Notes: generated by a model from the letters alone, not told the origin. Shown: positions 43,915 through 52,901, counted from the stretch's first letter. The stretch: DNA of 64,000 nucleotides from Bernardetia sp. MNP-M8 (GCF_037126285.1 NZ_CP147012.1:186001-250000); one strand, 5' to 3'. Made by a program: numbers and translations.

Positions 43915-46044
43915 ATGATTTATTCCGTACAAAAGCATTTCACAACAAAAAAACTATTACCAAAAAGTAGCATTTTTTTACTTACACTTCTGTTTTCTGT
44001 TTTCTTTTCTCTTACTGCTTTTTCTCAAAGTGAGCTTACAGGAAAACTAGAAACTATCAATCCATCTGGTAGTATAAATAATGGAATCGTCGTAGCAAAA
44101 GTACAAGGGGGAACACCTCCATATCGTTATTATTGGTCAAATGCAGCAACGCCTATTGTAGCTGACACATGTAAAGGAAATACAGAAGGAGCTACAGTTT
44201 CTTTGAAAGTAATTGATGCAGCAGATCAAGAGGCTGAGTTTCAGACGGTCGTAGAAGCAGAATCTGGTGGAGAAAATCTAAATGCTACTTTTACACCTCT
44301 AGTAAATGCAATGGCAACAGTTTTGTTTTTTGACCCATTTGCAGCAATAGGAATCTATGACCCAAGAATTCAAGTCAATGAAGGCAAAGTAAAAGCTCCT
44401 TTTGTAACAGATAAATTACTCACAAAGATAACAGTAAAGAAATGGCTTGTTGAAGACAAAGCAAAAGTAAAACAAGCCGATTTGATTGCTATTGTAAGCT
44501 CAAATAAAGGAGATAGAGAAATTTATGCACAGTTTGACGGAACAATCAACATTGCGCTTAAAGAAGGAATGACAGTTTATGATGTCACTCAGAATAAAGA
44601 TGCTTCAGATGTTGTTCGTACAAATGGTGGTGTCTTAGGAATTATAGATTATGATAAAGAACAACCTCTTTTAAACCCAAATGGAACACCACAAACAAAG
44701 TCAATCCCTTTAGTTGTTTTTTGGCTTGTTTTGGGAGCAATTTATTTTACCTTCAAAATGAATTTTATCAATTTTAGAGGTTTCAAACACGCAATTGATT
44801 TGGTAAGTGGAAAATTTGATGACCCTGAACATGATACTGGAGAAGTTTCTCACTTTCAAGCACTTACTACGGCACTTTCGGCTACCGTTGGTTTAGGAAA
44901 TATTGCCAGTGTTGCTATTGCAATTTCTATTGGAGGACCAGGAGCAACTTTTTGGATGATTACAGCAGGTCTTTTAGGAATGTCTTCAAAATTTGTAGAA
45001 TGTACATTGGGTGTGAAATATAGAATTATTGATAAAGAAGGGACAGTTTTTGGAGGTCCTATGTATTATTTGAGTCAAGGATTAGCTAAAAAACGTTTAG
45101 GTGTTTTGGGTAAAGTTTTGGCTGTTACTTTTGCTGTTCTTTGTATTGGAGGCTCTTTTGGTGGTGGAAACATGTTCCAAGTAAATCAAGCCTTTGCACA
45201 ATTGGAAGGACAAATTCCAGCATTAGTAGGTAATGGAGTATGGTTTGGAGTTGGTTTTGCCATTTTAGTAGGTGTCGTAATCATTGGAGGTATCAAAAGT
45301 ATTGCTAAAGTAACGGATAAAATTGTTCCGTTTATGTGTGGTATTTATGTTTTGGCTGCCCTTATTGTAATTATGATAAATATTACTGCTGTTGGTGATG
45401 CAATTATGCTTATTTTTGATGGTGCTTTTAATGCTGAAGCTGCTGCTGGTGGTTTTATCGGTGTTTTGATACAAGGTTTCCGTCGTGCAGCCTTCTCTAA
45501 TGAAGCTGGTGTAGGTTCGGCTTCTATTGCTCACTCAGCTGCCAAAACAGATGAGCCTGTAAGTGAAGGAATTGTAGCTCTTTTAGAGCCATTTATCGAT
45601 ACAGTTATCGTTTGTACAATGACTGCACTTGTTATTATTTTTACAGGAGAATATGCAAATACAGAGGGTTTATCAGGTGCAATCTTGACTTCTAAAGCCT
45701 TTGGTAAATCAATTCCTTGGTTTCCTTATGTACTGACTATTGCTATTGTTTTGTTTGCTTTCTCTACTATGATTTCTTGGTCATATTATGGTGAAAGAGC
45801 GTGGGCTTATCTTTTCGGACAAAGCAAAGTTGCGAGCTTAGTTTACAAAGCTATTTTTCTGATTTTCGTAGTAATTGGTGCTTCTATCGAACTAGGTGCA
45901 GTAGTAGACTTTTCAGATATGATGATTTTGGGAATGGCATTTCCAAATATTTTGGGTCTGATAATCTTATCACCAGAAGTGAGGAAGGATTTAAGAGAAT
46001 ATTTTGGAAAAGTAAAATCAGGTGCAATAAAGAAGTTTAAATAA
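43915..46044 (+). CDS. Sodium:alanine symporter family protein with SprB-like and lipoyl-like N-terminal domains
   Basis: A 709-residue protein; ordinary AGCS symporters have about 450-500. Residues 260-700 are the AGCS core: [70 protein letters not shown], and ten or so membrane helices. It imports alanine or glycine with Na+. The extra N-terminus begins with a signal peptide (about 1-39). Next is a SprB/PKD-like module ([35 protein letters not shown]). Then comes a biotinyl/lipoyl-like hammerhead (about 150-245: [57 protein letters not shown]) without an obvious attachment lysine. The added part should face the periplasm. Confidence 0.88.
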   Translation: MIYSVQKHFTTKKLLPKSSIFLLTLLFSVFFSLTAFSQSELTGKLETINPSGSINNGIVVAKVQGGTPPYRYYWSNAATPIVADTCKGNTEGATVSLKVIDAADQEAEFQTVVEAESGGENLNATFTPLVNAMATVLFFDPFAAIGIYDPRIQVNEGKVKAPFVTDKLLTKITVKKWLVEDKAKVKQADLIAIVSSNKGDREIYAQFDGTINIALKEGMTVYDVTQNKDASDVVRTNGGVLGIIDYDKEQPLLNPNGTPQTKSIPLVVFWLVLGAIYFTFKMNFINFRGFKHAIDLVSGKFDDPEHDTGEVSHFQALTTALSATVGLGNIASVAIAISIGGPGATFWMITAGLLGMSSKFVECTLGVKYRIIDKEGTVFGGPMYYLSQGLAKKRLGVLGKVLAVTFAVLCIGGSFGGGNMFQVNQAFAQLEGQIPALVGNGVWFGVGFAILVGVVIIGGIKSIAKVTDKIVPFMCGIYVLAALIVIMINITAVGDAIMLIFDGAFNAEAAAGGFIGVLIQGFRRAAFSNEAGVGSASIAHSAAKTDEPVSEGIVALLEPFIDTVIVCTMTALVIIFTGEYANTEGLSGAILTSKAFGKSIPWFPYVLTIAIVLFAFSTMISWSYYGERAWAYLFGQSKVASLVYKAIFLIFVVIGASIELGAVVDFSDMMILGMAFPNILGLIILSPEVRKDLREYFGKVKSGAIKKFK

Positions 46045-46067
46045 AACTTTGAATTAAGATACTATAA

Positions 46068-46101
46068 AAAAAGGCTTGAAATTTAATTTTCAAGCCTTTT
46101 T
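46068..46101. terminator. Bidirectional terminator
   Basis: AAAAAGGCTTGAAA and TTTCAAGCCTTTTT form a 14-bp perfect stem between convergent genes. Confidence 0.9.
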
Positions 46102-46111
46102 GTTTTTCTTT

Positions 46112-46978
46112 TTACTTTATCGTCTGCATTTCCTCTGGCAATTTAACATGTTTTTCTATAAACTTTTGAATATCCTCAATAGTATGTTCGTCTGTAAACT
46201 GAACAGGTTTTTTAAAGGTTACTTGTAAATCTGTACCTCGTTTTTTCAAAAAGAATCCCTTTTTATCAAATGCTCTTCTAAAGCCGTTTATGTAAACAGG
46301 AACTACAATTGGTTTTAGTTCATGAATCAAATGTGCTGAGCCTTTTCTGACTGGTGCAAATGCTTTTGTTGTCCCTTGTGGAAAAGTTACTACCCAACCT
46401 TCTGCTAAGGCTTGTTTTATTTTATTGGGGGCAGATGTATCAGCTCCCCGATTAACTTCTTCTCCTTTTGCCCTCCAACTTCTTTTTATGGTTACTGCGC
46501 CTGTATAAGCTAACAATTTAGGCAACCAGCCACCATCTTTCATTGTTTCTTCAGCAGCGACATAAAACATTTTTGTACGTGGATTGAGAAGATAAACAGG
46601 AAAGTTTATATTTTTAAGTTTCCATTTTACGCTACAAAAAATATGATACATGACCATTACATCAGCAAAATAAGTTTGATGATTGGAAATAAACATAACT
46701 CCTTTATTAGGAAGGTTTATCAAATGCTCTGCACCTTCTACTTTTGTGTTATTCAGAATATTAAAACGTGGATAAGTAGCTGCCCCTAGAACGCCTACTA
46801 GCATTCGTTTCAAAAAAAGAAAATTTCCAAAGGGATCTTTTCTGATGAGTTTAATATCTTTTACTTGGTTTATCCAAGACATTTTCTGTTTGTCAGAACG
46901 TCTTTTATTAGTTTTTCTAAATTTTTTGGGCGATTGAATTTTATTTTTTTCTTCTTTGATAGGTGTGTGTGTGTCCAT
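46112..46978 (-). CDS. 1-acyl-sn-glycerol-3-phosphate acyltransferase (PlsC family)
   Basis: A 288-residue protein started at Met30 of the open frame (46978). It moves an acyl chain to lysophosphatidate or a related acceptor at the inner membrane. The catalytic NHxxxxD motif is in GVMFISNHQTYFADVMVMYH, and FPQGTTKAFAPVRKG is the acceptor-binding block. VVPVYINGFRRAF is the last family motif. The basic N-terminal tail (KEEKNKIQSPKKFRKTNKRR) is unusual and may dock to the membrane. A Bacteroidota PlsC variant without membrane helix is likely. Confidence 0.85.
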   Translation of the reverse strand: MDTHTPIKEEKNKIQSPKKFRKTNKRRSDKQKMSWINQVKDIKLIRKDPFGNFLFLKRMLVGVLGAATYPRFNILNNTKVEGAEHLINLPNKGVMFISNHQTYFADVMVMYHIFCSVKWKLKNINFPVYLLNPRTKMFYVAAEETMKDGGWLPKLLAYTGAVTIKRSWRAKGEEVNRGADTSAPNKIKQALAEGWVVTFPQGTTKAFAPVRKGSAHLIHELKPIVVPVYINGFRRAFDKKGFFLKKRGTDLQVTFKKPVQFTDEHTIEDIQKFIEKHVKLPEEMQTIK

Positions 46979-47140
46979 TATTTTATAAGTAAAAATGATA
47001 AAATGTGGTAGTATGAATAGTGTATTGGTTTGTTTGCTTTTTATACTAAACGAATAGCAATACACTTAGGTTTGGTTCTGAAAAGTTAAACAAATATTTT
47101 GAGAGTAAGTAGTTTTATTTTTTCTTAAATCATTTTCTAT

Positions 47141-47199
47141 AAAAAAACTCTTTCTTATTCATCATTCTAAAAAAATAGAATAAAAATAAAAAAGAGTTT
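47141..47199 (-). terminator. Probable terminator of rpsP
   Basis: AAACTCTTT (47146-47154) and AAAGAGTTT (47191-47199) enclose a second pair, ATTCTA / TAGAAT. A seven-base A run at the left edge gives a T run on the minus strand. The remaining 46979-47140 stretch is plain AT-rich DNA. Confidence 0.45.
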
Positions 47200-47280
47200 A
47201 GAAGTATTTTTATAAATAGATATAAGTTCAAATTTTTCTATATCTGTAAATAATTATGAATATAAATTAAATAAACTACT

Positions 47281-47334
47281 CATTCGTAATTAGCTTCACT
47301 GCTTTAGCAGATCATAATTTTTAATTCGTAATTA
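47281..47334. repeat. Family B repeat with AATTAGCTTCACTGCTTTAGCAG core
   Basis: ATTCGTAATTAGCTTCACTG then CTTTAGCAGATC and AATTTTTAATTCGTAATT. It is the reverse complement of the 38179-38213 copy. The ends ATTCGTAATT are direct repeats about 35 bp apart. Confidence 0.55.
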
Positions 47335-47344
47335 TTTCTTATAA

Positions 47345-47893
47345 TTATTCTCCTGCATTTTCTGTTGTTTCTTCCGTAGATGCTTCTGGAGCTTCTTCAC
47401 TTGCTTCAGCAGCAGGCTCATTAGCTTTAGCAGCTTCTTCTTGTTTCTTACGGATAGCTTCAGTACGAGCTTCTTTTACCTTAGCTTCAGCAGCCATACG
47501 GTCTTTTGCAGCTTGTTGCTTATCACTAGAAAGTTTAGAAATACGGCTTTCAATTTTTTGATCTTTAGCTTCTCTCCAAGCTGCCATCTTTTCATCAGCA
47601 GATTCTTGAGTAATTGCTCCTTTGTTTACACCTAATTGAAGATGTTTACGGAACATTAAGCCTTTATAGTGCAACATTCTTCTTACTGTTTCTGAAGGTT
47701 GCGCTCCTACCATAAGCCATTTCATTGCTTTCTCATCGTCAATAACGATAGAAGCAGGAACAGTTTGTGGATTATAAGTCCCAATTTTTTCGATGAATTT
47801 ACCATCACGTGGCGCTCGGGAGTCTGCTATCACGATTTCGAAACGTGCAGCTTTTTTGCGCCCTCTTCTTGCAAGTCTAATGCGAGTTGCCAT
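47345..47893 (-). CDS. rpsP: 30S ribosomal protein S16 with C-terminal extension
   Basis: A 182-residue S16, a structural protein of the small subunit. The S16 core is residues 1-80: ATRIRLARRGRKKAARFEIV, DSRAPRDGKFIEKIGTYNPQ, KAMKWLMVGAQPSETVRRML. The extra 100 residues are Lys/Glu/Ala-rich coil and an acidic tail (PAAEASEEAPEASTEETTEN). Most bacteria have about 80-90 residues; long tails are usual in Bacteroidota. The usual neighbour rimM is not found next to it. Confidence 0.95.
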   Translation of the reverse strand: MATRIRLARRGRKKAARFEIVIADSRAPRDGKFIEKIGTYNPQTVPASIVIDDEKAMKWLMVGAQPSETVRRMLHYKGLMFRKHLQLGVNKGAITQESADEKMAAWREAKDQKIESRISKLSSDKQQAAKDRMAAEAKVKEARTEAIRKKQEEAAKANEPAAEASEEAPEASTEETTENAGE

Positions 47894-48028
47894 AACTTAT
47901 ACAAAGTTTGAGAGGTCTGAAATAAAATAATTCTCTACAATAAAATAAAATAGAGCTTGTGATCCTTATACAGAAAACAAGACTGCAAAGGTAGAATTTT
48001 ATTTTAATATTTACAATATTTTACTTCA

Positions 48029-48661
48029 TTATTTAATTTCCAATGCTCCAATTTGATTAAAACCTTTATTTTTTGAGGTAATTGTAATGTACATTCTTTG
48101 GATTAGATATGCCCAAAACCCACAAATAAATGACATTAGAAGGGCTATTCCAAAATGAAAAAATAATCTAAAAAAAGTAATTTCTCCATATCCAATAAAA
48201 TATTCTCCCAGATCAGTTCCATATTTCCATTGCATAAGTGCCAAAAAACAATGATGCCCAATAGCTAAACACGAATAAACAACCTGCATATGCCAATCTT
48301 GATAAATAATAAGAAGTGCTGCATTAGTAAAATAAAAAAAGTGCATTTCTGCCATTCCGTGAAGCTGACCTATAAATTGCAATAGAAAAATAGTATACAC
48401 AACTGCAATCAAAGCTCTAGAAAGTTTACCCTCTTGCAAAACTAACCGAACTATAAGATACAACATACAGGTACAACCTGCTGTAATCCAAGTAAAAACC
48501 CACGTACTATATATAGGAGCAAGACAAATTCCAAGTAAAAAAAACAATCCCACAAACTTATCTGAAATAGAATCTACCTGCTTTTGTACCTCATTGAGAT
48601 AATTTTCCTTATTGGTATATTCAACAATGGGAATCCATTTGTTAGTAAAAAATTTAGTCAT
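48029..48661 (-). CDS. Membrane sensor-like domain protein without an output domain
   Basis: A 210-residue protein started at Met12 of the open frame (48661). Six membrane helices fill about residues 30-190. The central motif QLHGMAEMHFFYFTNAALLI, IYQDWHMQ and AIGHHCFLALMQ matches the H-x(3)-E-x-H...Y-Q-D-W...HH pattern seen in membrane sensor domains fused to histidine kinases, GGDEF or chemoreceptor proteins. Here the protein ends soon after the last helix, with no kinase or cyclase. It may be a stand-alone sensor or a remnant. It precedes rpsP by 135 bp on the same strand. Confidence 0.7.
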   Translation of the reverse strand: MTKFFTNKWIPIVEYTNKENYLNEVQKQVDSISDKFVGLFFLLGICLAPIYSTWVFTWITAGCTCMLYLIVRLVLQEGKLSRALIAVVYTIFLLQFIGQLHGMAEMHFFYFTNAALLIIYQDWHMQVVYSCLAIGHHCFLALMQWKYGTDLGEYFIGYGEITFFRLFFHFGIALLMSFICGFWAYLIQRMYITITSKNKGFNQIGALEIK

Positions 48662-48877
48662 ATTTATAGAGTAGTTTAAAAAATAGGTAGGCAAAAAAGT
48701 AAACAGATACAGTAATTTTACAAATATAATCAGAAAAAACCATTGATTAATCAGCTTTTATTTGGAAAAGTGGAATAAAATGTAAAAATTACGTATTAGT
48801 TTATCCAATTCTATCTCTCTTGAGCGTTTTAGTAGTGTCTAAAAACGTTTTTGTCCAGAAAGCACATACAATAATTC

Positions 48878-50251
48878 ATGAATTCATCCAATTTTAATAA
48901 ATTTATAGAAGATTTTTCTTCCATTAATTCATCAGATGCAACCAATTTTGAAAGGGTTTTGAAAAAATATCCTTATTTTCAAACGGCTGCACTCTTTCTA
49001 GCTAAATCAAATCCTTTACAAAACAATACACAAACGGCTGCATTGCGTTCGGCAGACCGTAGAGTGTTACGCACTTGGTTAGACGAAAATTATAGGAAAG
49101 AATTAGAAAAAGAAAAGCGAGAACTAGAGGCTAGAAAAGCTGTTTTGGAAACAGAAAATTACAAAGAAAATGAAGAATTAGATATTAATACAGAGTCTAT
49201 AAATGCCTTTGACAAACTTGTGGGAACGCCAACAGTAGTACCAAAAAATAAAGAAATATCAGAAAATACATCAGAAGAAAGCAATCAAAAGCTAGAAAAT
49301 ACTACTGAAAATAATCAAGAAATTGAAAATAAAGAAGTTATTTCTGAAAGCAATTTTTTTGATGACATTGAAGAAGATAACTCCATAACTAAAACAGAAA
49401 CGACCGAAAGCCAAATTGATTCTTCTAGTTTTTTTGATGACTTAGAAGATAACGAAGAATTAGAAAAAATAGAGAATTCGACAATAAACTCTGATGCCAA
49501 TTTCTTTGATGAAGTAGATGAAAACGAAAGTAATGAACCTATTTTCAAGGAACAATCAGATATAAATGAGCCTTTACCAACTTCAATTCCAGAAGAAAGC
49601 ACTGATGCAAACTTCTTTGATGAAATAGATGAGAACGAAAGTAATGAACCTATTTTCAAGGAACAATCAGATATAAATGAACCTTTGCCAACTTCAATTC
49701 CAGAAGAAAGCACTGATGCTAATTTCTTTGATGAAATAGATGAAAACGAAAGTAATGAACCTATTTTCAAAGAACAATCAGATATAAATGAGCCTTTGCC
49801 AACTTCAATTCCAGAAGAAAGCACTGATGCTAATTTCTTTGATGAAATAGATGAAAACGAAAGTAATGAACCTATTTTCAAAGAACAATCAGATATAAAT
49901 GCCCCTTTACCAACTTCAATTCCAGAAGAAAGCACTGATGCTAATTTCTTTGATGAAGTAGATGAAAACGAAAGTAATGAACCTATTTTCAAGGAACAAT
50001 CAGATATAAATGAGCCTTTACTAACAAATACAGTTACAGAAATTCCTCCAACGACTACAGATGCTAACTTTTTTGATGAAATTGAAGGAGATGATGAGAT
50101 TTTTGGAGATGCTCAAAAAGATTTAGATAATTATGATGCTTCAGGTTTTTCAAACTTTCCAGACTTTGAAGAAGAAAAAGAAGAAGTAGAAAAGAACAAA
50201 AAAGCAAATGAAGATGCAAAAGAAGATGGAAGTTTTTTTGATGATATTTAA
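48878..50251 (+). CDS. Acidic repeat protein with FFD motifs
   Basis: A 457-residue protein of no known family. Residues 1-100 are a folded-looking helical part (NKFIEDFSSINSSDATNFER, then YPYFQTAALFLAKSNPLQNN) followed by a charged coil. The rest is disordered and very acidic. A short motif, FFD(D/E)(I/L/V)(E/D), occurs about nine times; the protein ends in GSFFDDI. From residue about 206, four exact-length 37-residue units and one longer unit are in tandem. No signal peptide or membrane helix: cytoplasmic. The FFD motif looks like a docking peptide, present in many copies for avidity. The N-terminal part is typical of a Cytophagales-specific family. Confidence 0.75.
   Translation: MNSSNFNKFIEDFSSINSSDATNFERVLKKYPYFQTAALFLAKSNPLQNNTQTAALRSADRRVLRTWLDENYRKELEKEKRELEARKAVLETENYKENEELDINTESINAFDKLVGTPTVVPKNKEISENTSEESNQKLENTTENNQEIENKEVISESNFFDDIEEDNSITKTETTESQIDSSSFFDDLEDNEELEKIENSTINSDANFFDEVDENESNEPIFKEQSDINEPLPTSIPEESTDANFFDEIDENESNEPIFKEQSDINEPLPTSIPEESTDANFFDEIDENESNEPIFKEQSDINEPLPTSIPEESTDANFFDEIDENESNEPIFKEQSDINAPLPTSIPEESTDANFFDEVDENESNEPIFKEQSDINEPLLTNTVTEIPPTTTDANFFDEIEGDDEIFGDAQKDLDNYDASGFSNFPDFEEEKEEVEKNKKANEDAKEDGSFFDDI
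49493..50059 (+). repeat. Coding tandem repeat, 111-bp unit
   Basis: Units start at 49493, 49604, 49715, 49826 and 49937; the fifth is 123 bp long because its end differs. Each codes DANFFDE(V/I)DENESNEPI and continues FKEQSDINEPLPTSIPEEST. Units differ mainly at silent positions plus V/I and E/A swaps, so copies are recent and the array can change in length. Confidence 0.9.
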
Positions 50252-50253
50252 AA

Positions 50254-50286
50254 AAATCCTTGTTGATACTGATTCAACAAGGATTT
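50254..50286. terminator. Bidirectional terminator
   Basis: AAATCCTTGTTGA and TCAACAAGGATTT form a 13-bp stem between convergent genes. Confidence 0.85.
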
Positions 50287-50310
50287 CTTTACAAAAATTT
50301 AAAACAGAAT

Positions 50311-50811
50311 CTAAACCAATTCTTTCCATCCATTTTTATCAATATTTTCTACATCTGTAATTACTTTTTCTTTTAGGGCTTCTTTGAAGTGATCTAAACG
50401 AATCGCCAACTGTTCATCAGACGCACCCAAAATTTGAGCAGCCAAAATACCTGCATTCTTTGCTCCATCTAATGCCACAGTAGCCACAGGAACACCTGAA
50501 GGCATTTGTAAAATAGATAAAACAGAATCCCAACCATCAATAGAATTAGAAGACTTAACAGGAACACCAATTACAGGCAATGAAGTAAGTGAAGCCACCA
50601 TTCCAGGTAAATGTGCTGCACCTCCTGCACCTGCAATGACTACTTTAACTCCATTTTTCCTTGCATTTTTGGCAAAATCAAACAAACGCTCAGGCGTACG
50701 ATGTGCTGAAACAATTGTCAAAGAATATTCTACTTGAAGTTCTTCCAAAACTTCTGCTGCTGCACCCATTACTCGTAAATCAGAACGGCTACCCATTATT
50801 ATCGAAACCAT
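50311..50811 (-). CDS. purE: 5-(carboxyamino)imidazole ribonucleotide mutase
   Basis: A 166-residue class I PurE of de novo purine synthesis; it moves the carboxylate of N5-CAIR to give CAIR. Motifs: VSIIMGSRSDLRVM with the catalytic-site Ser-Asp, VSAHRTPERL with the active-site His, VVIAGAGGAAHLPGMVASLT and GVPVKSSNSIDGWDSVLSIL, then QMPSGVPVATVA. Cytoplasmic octamer by homology. Its usual partner purK is not adjacent. Single gene. Confidence 0.96.
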   Translation of the reverse strand: MVSIIMGSRSDLRVMGAAAEVLEELQVEYSLTIVSAHRTPERLFDFAKNARKNGVKVVIAGAGGAAHLPGMVASLTSLPVIGVPVKSSNSIDGWDSVLSILQMPSGVPVATVALDGAKNAGILAAQILGASDEQLAIRLDHFKEALKEKVITDVENIDKNGWKELV

Positions 50812-50929
50812 AATTTCTTTTTTGTAATTTTTATTCTACAAATTATTTAAAAATTCAGTACAATATTACAGAAAATGAGAGTAGAAAAGGAATTTTTGAA
50901 AGGTTTTATACAAAATTTTCAAACCAAAA

Positions 50930-50962
50930 AATCCTTATCGTTTTCAATCAACAATAAGGATT
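50930..50962 (-). terminator. Terminator of the TlpA-like gene
   Basis: AATCCTTATCGTT and AACAATAAGGATT pair with one mismatch. The A run to the left becomes a T run on the minus strand. Confidence 0.75.
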
Positions 50963-50986
50963 CAATAATTTTATTTTTTTGATAAT

Positions 50987-51511
50987 TTATAATACTTCTT
51001 TCAAAACTTCTACTAACTCTTGATTTGTAATAGCTGTTTTTACTATCTCGCCTTTTGGATTGAGAAGGACGTGATAGGGAAGTCCAGAAACTTTATATTT
51101 ATTGCACACAGCACTTTCCCAACCTTGTAAATCTGAAAGTTCTAACCAAGAAGAATTATTTTGAGCAATAGCTGTTTTCCAACGCTCCTTCGAATTATCT
51201 AAAGAAACAGACACAATTTCTAAATTCTTAGAATTATATTGCGAATATACTTCATTTAATACATTTCTATCTTTCATGCTTTCACTGTTCCATGAAGCCC
51301 AAAAATCTAAAAGTATCCATTTTCCTTTTAGTTTTTCATTTTTGTTTAGATTGTCTAGTTCGATTTTTTCGCCTTGAGGAGTTTCTAAATTTATAGTTTT
51401 TGTAGTAGAAGAGCTTTTTTTGAAAGTTGAAGGAGAAAATATATTACCACATAATCCTACAAGGAATAAGCTCATGGCAATAATAGGTAAGGCAAATAAG
51501 GAAAATTTCAT
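50987..51511 (-). CDS. TlpA/AhpC-TSA-type thioredoxin-fold protein lacking the CXXC
   Basis: A 174-residue exported protein. The N-terminus (LFALPIIAMSLFLVGLCGNI) is a signal or membrane anchor; a Cys at its end may be lipidated. The fold follows: KWILLDFWASWNSESMKDRN at the active-site position, IVSVSLDNSKERWKTAIAQN, KVSGLPYHVLLNPKGEIV (cis-Pro loop). Where family members have WCxxC, this one has WNSES, so it cannot act as a disulfide oxidoreductase in the usual way. It may be a folding scaffold or bind ligands. A lone Cys sits at SAVCNKY. Confidence 0.8.
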   Translation of the reverse strand: MKFSLFALPIIAMSLFLVGLCGNIFSPSTFKKSSSTTKTINLETPQGEKIELDNLNKNEKLKGKWILLDFWASWNSESMKDRNVLNEVYSQYNSKNLEIVSVSLDNSKERWKTAIAQNNSSWLELSDLQGWESAVCNKYKVSGLPYHVLLNPKGEIVKTAITNQELVEVLKEVL

Positions 51512-52049
51512 ATTATTATTTTGAATAAGATTGTTTAGATAGTTTTTTTATTAAGTGTAATTTTGATAGAAAGAGCTGATAGAAAAATTTATTTTTTATT
51601 TTATCATAATTTTATCTTTAATAGAGAGAAATTCAAAACAGCTAAATCAATATATTCAATCACACATACTTATATAAACAAAATTAGTGCTTAGTTTTCT
51701 TTAAAAAAATGCAACTTAATAGTAGAAGTTACGTTAGAAGTATTTCTACTAGAATAAATGGCATTTTTGTCTCAAAAACAGTATAGAATATAGGAAACGA
51801 GCATTTTCAATAAAAAATTTAACACCTATTTAACCTAATTAATTATTTTATTTTAGATTATTTAATAATCTAAAATTTCATCTTAACAGAATTTTCATTC
51901 AAATTCAATATCTTTGTAGCCTAATTTTGCTTTAGTTTTTGCTCTTTTTTTATAAATGATATTATCTAAGTCATATCTTAATCTATCAAAAAAGTATAGG
52001 CAAAAGAGCAATATATTCATTTTTCAAATTGCACTAGAATCAAAAAAAA
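51512..52049. other. Gene-free spacer between divergent genes
   Basis: About 540 bp of AT-rich DNA. It contains the -7 box for the downstream gene at 51909-51916. No repeat family member, ORF or RNA gene seen. Confidence 0.45.
51909..51916 (+). promoter_or_regulatory. Candidate -7 box for the ComA-family gene
   Basis: TATCTTTG is an exact match to TAnnTTTG. The leader would be about 130 nt. No ideal -33 TTG seen. Confidence 0.45.
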
Positions 52050-52823
52050 ATGCAAGAACAAAACTACTCACTCACTCATATTCCTAATCGTCCGTCCAAA
52101 CCACGTCAATCAGGACTTACTATGGTAATGGATAAAGGGTTAAGTGTCAGAGAAATAGAAGATCTTATCAGTGTAGCAGGCGATTACATAGACATTGTAA
52201 AACTCGGTTGGGCTACCTCTTATGTCATTCAAAATTTACAAGAAAAACTAGATGTTTATAAAGCTGCTGGAATTCCTACTTACTTTGGTGGGACACTTTT
52301 TGAGGCTTTTTTGGTTAGAAATCAAGTAGATGAATATCAAAAAGTATTGGATAAATATGGAATGCAATACGCTGAAATTTCGGATGGTTCATTAGATTTA
52401 GATCACGAAGAGAAATGTAAACTTATTGAGCGTTTCTCTAAACAAGTAACCGTTCTTTCAGAAGTAGGCTCAAAAGATGCTGAAAAAATAATTGCTCCTT
52501 ATCAATGGATTCAGCTTATGCAAGATGAATTAGAAGCAGGAGCTTGGAAAGTAATTGGAGAAGCTAGAGAAGGTGGAAATGTAGGGCTTTTTCGTTCTAC
52601 TGGTGAAGTTCGCTCAGGACTTGTACAAGAAATTTTGACCAAAATTCCTGCTGAGAAAATTATTTGGGAAGCTCCTCAAAAAGCACAACAAGTTTATTTT
52701 ATCAAACTCATTGGTGCAAATGTAAACTTGGGAAATATCGCTCCTAACGAACTTGTTCCTTTAGAAACTATTCGTTTAGGACTTCGTGGAGATACTTTTG
52801 ATTTCTTTTTGAATGGAAAGTAA
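52050..52823 (+). CDS. Phosphosulfolactate synthase (ComA family)
   Basis: A 257-residue TIM-barrel enzyme that adds sulfite to phosphoenolpyruvate to give (2R)-phospho-3-sulfolactate. Family marks are RPSKPRQSGLTMVMDKGLSV, DYIDIVKLGWATSYVI, GIPTYFGGTLFEAFLVR, AEISDGSLDLDHEEK, VLSEVGSKDAEKIIAP, then the AREGGNVGLFRSTGEVR stretch and LGNIAPNELVPLETIRLGLR near the end. In methanogens it starts coenzyme M synthesis. In Bacteroidota it could supply sulfolactate or cysteate for sulfonolipids (capnine); this link is inference. ComB and ComC homologues are not next to it. Single gene. Confidence 0.9.
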   Translation: MQEQNYSLTHIPNRPSKPRQSGLTMVMDKGLSVREIEDLISVAGDYIDIVKLGWATSYVIQNLQEKLDVYKAAGIPTYFGGTLFEAFLVRNQVDEYQKVLDKYGMQYAEISDGSLDLDHEEKCKLIERFSKQVTVLSEVGSKDAEKIIAPYQWIQLMQDELEAGAWKVIGEAREGGNVGLFRSTGEVRSGLVQEILTKIPAEKIIWEAPQKAQQVYFIKLIGANVNLGNIAPNELVPLETIRLGLRGDTFDFFLNGK

Positions 52824-52844
52824 AAAGTAATTATTTCAAAAAAC

Positions 52845-52884
52845 AAAAATAGCATAGGGTACTAATAATAATCTATGCTATTTT
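52845..52884. terminator. Bidirectional terminator
   Basis: AAAATAGCATAG and CTATGCTATTTT form a 12-bp perfect stem with A and T runs, between convergent genes. Confidence 0.85.
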
Positions 52885-52901
52885 TTATGTCAAAAAAAAC
52901 T

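Noticed and set aside
49315-49992. A 225-codon open frame on the minus strand across the repeat array
   Set aside because: It is the complement of the 111-bp repeat; an open frame in one unit is copied to all units. It has no domain and the plus-strand protein explains the region.
49493-50059. Regularly spaced repeats as a possible CRISPR array
   Set aside because: Units are contiguous, 111 bp, in frame and coding. There are no unique spacers and no cas genes.
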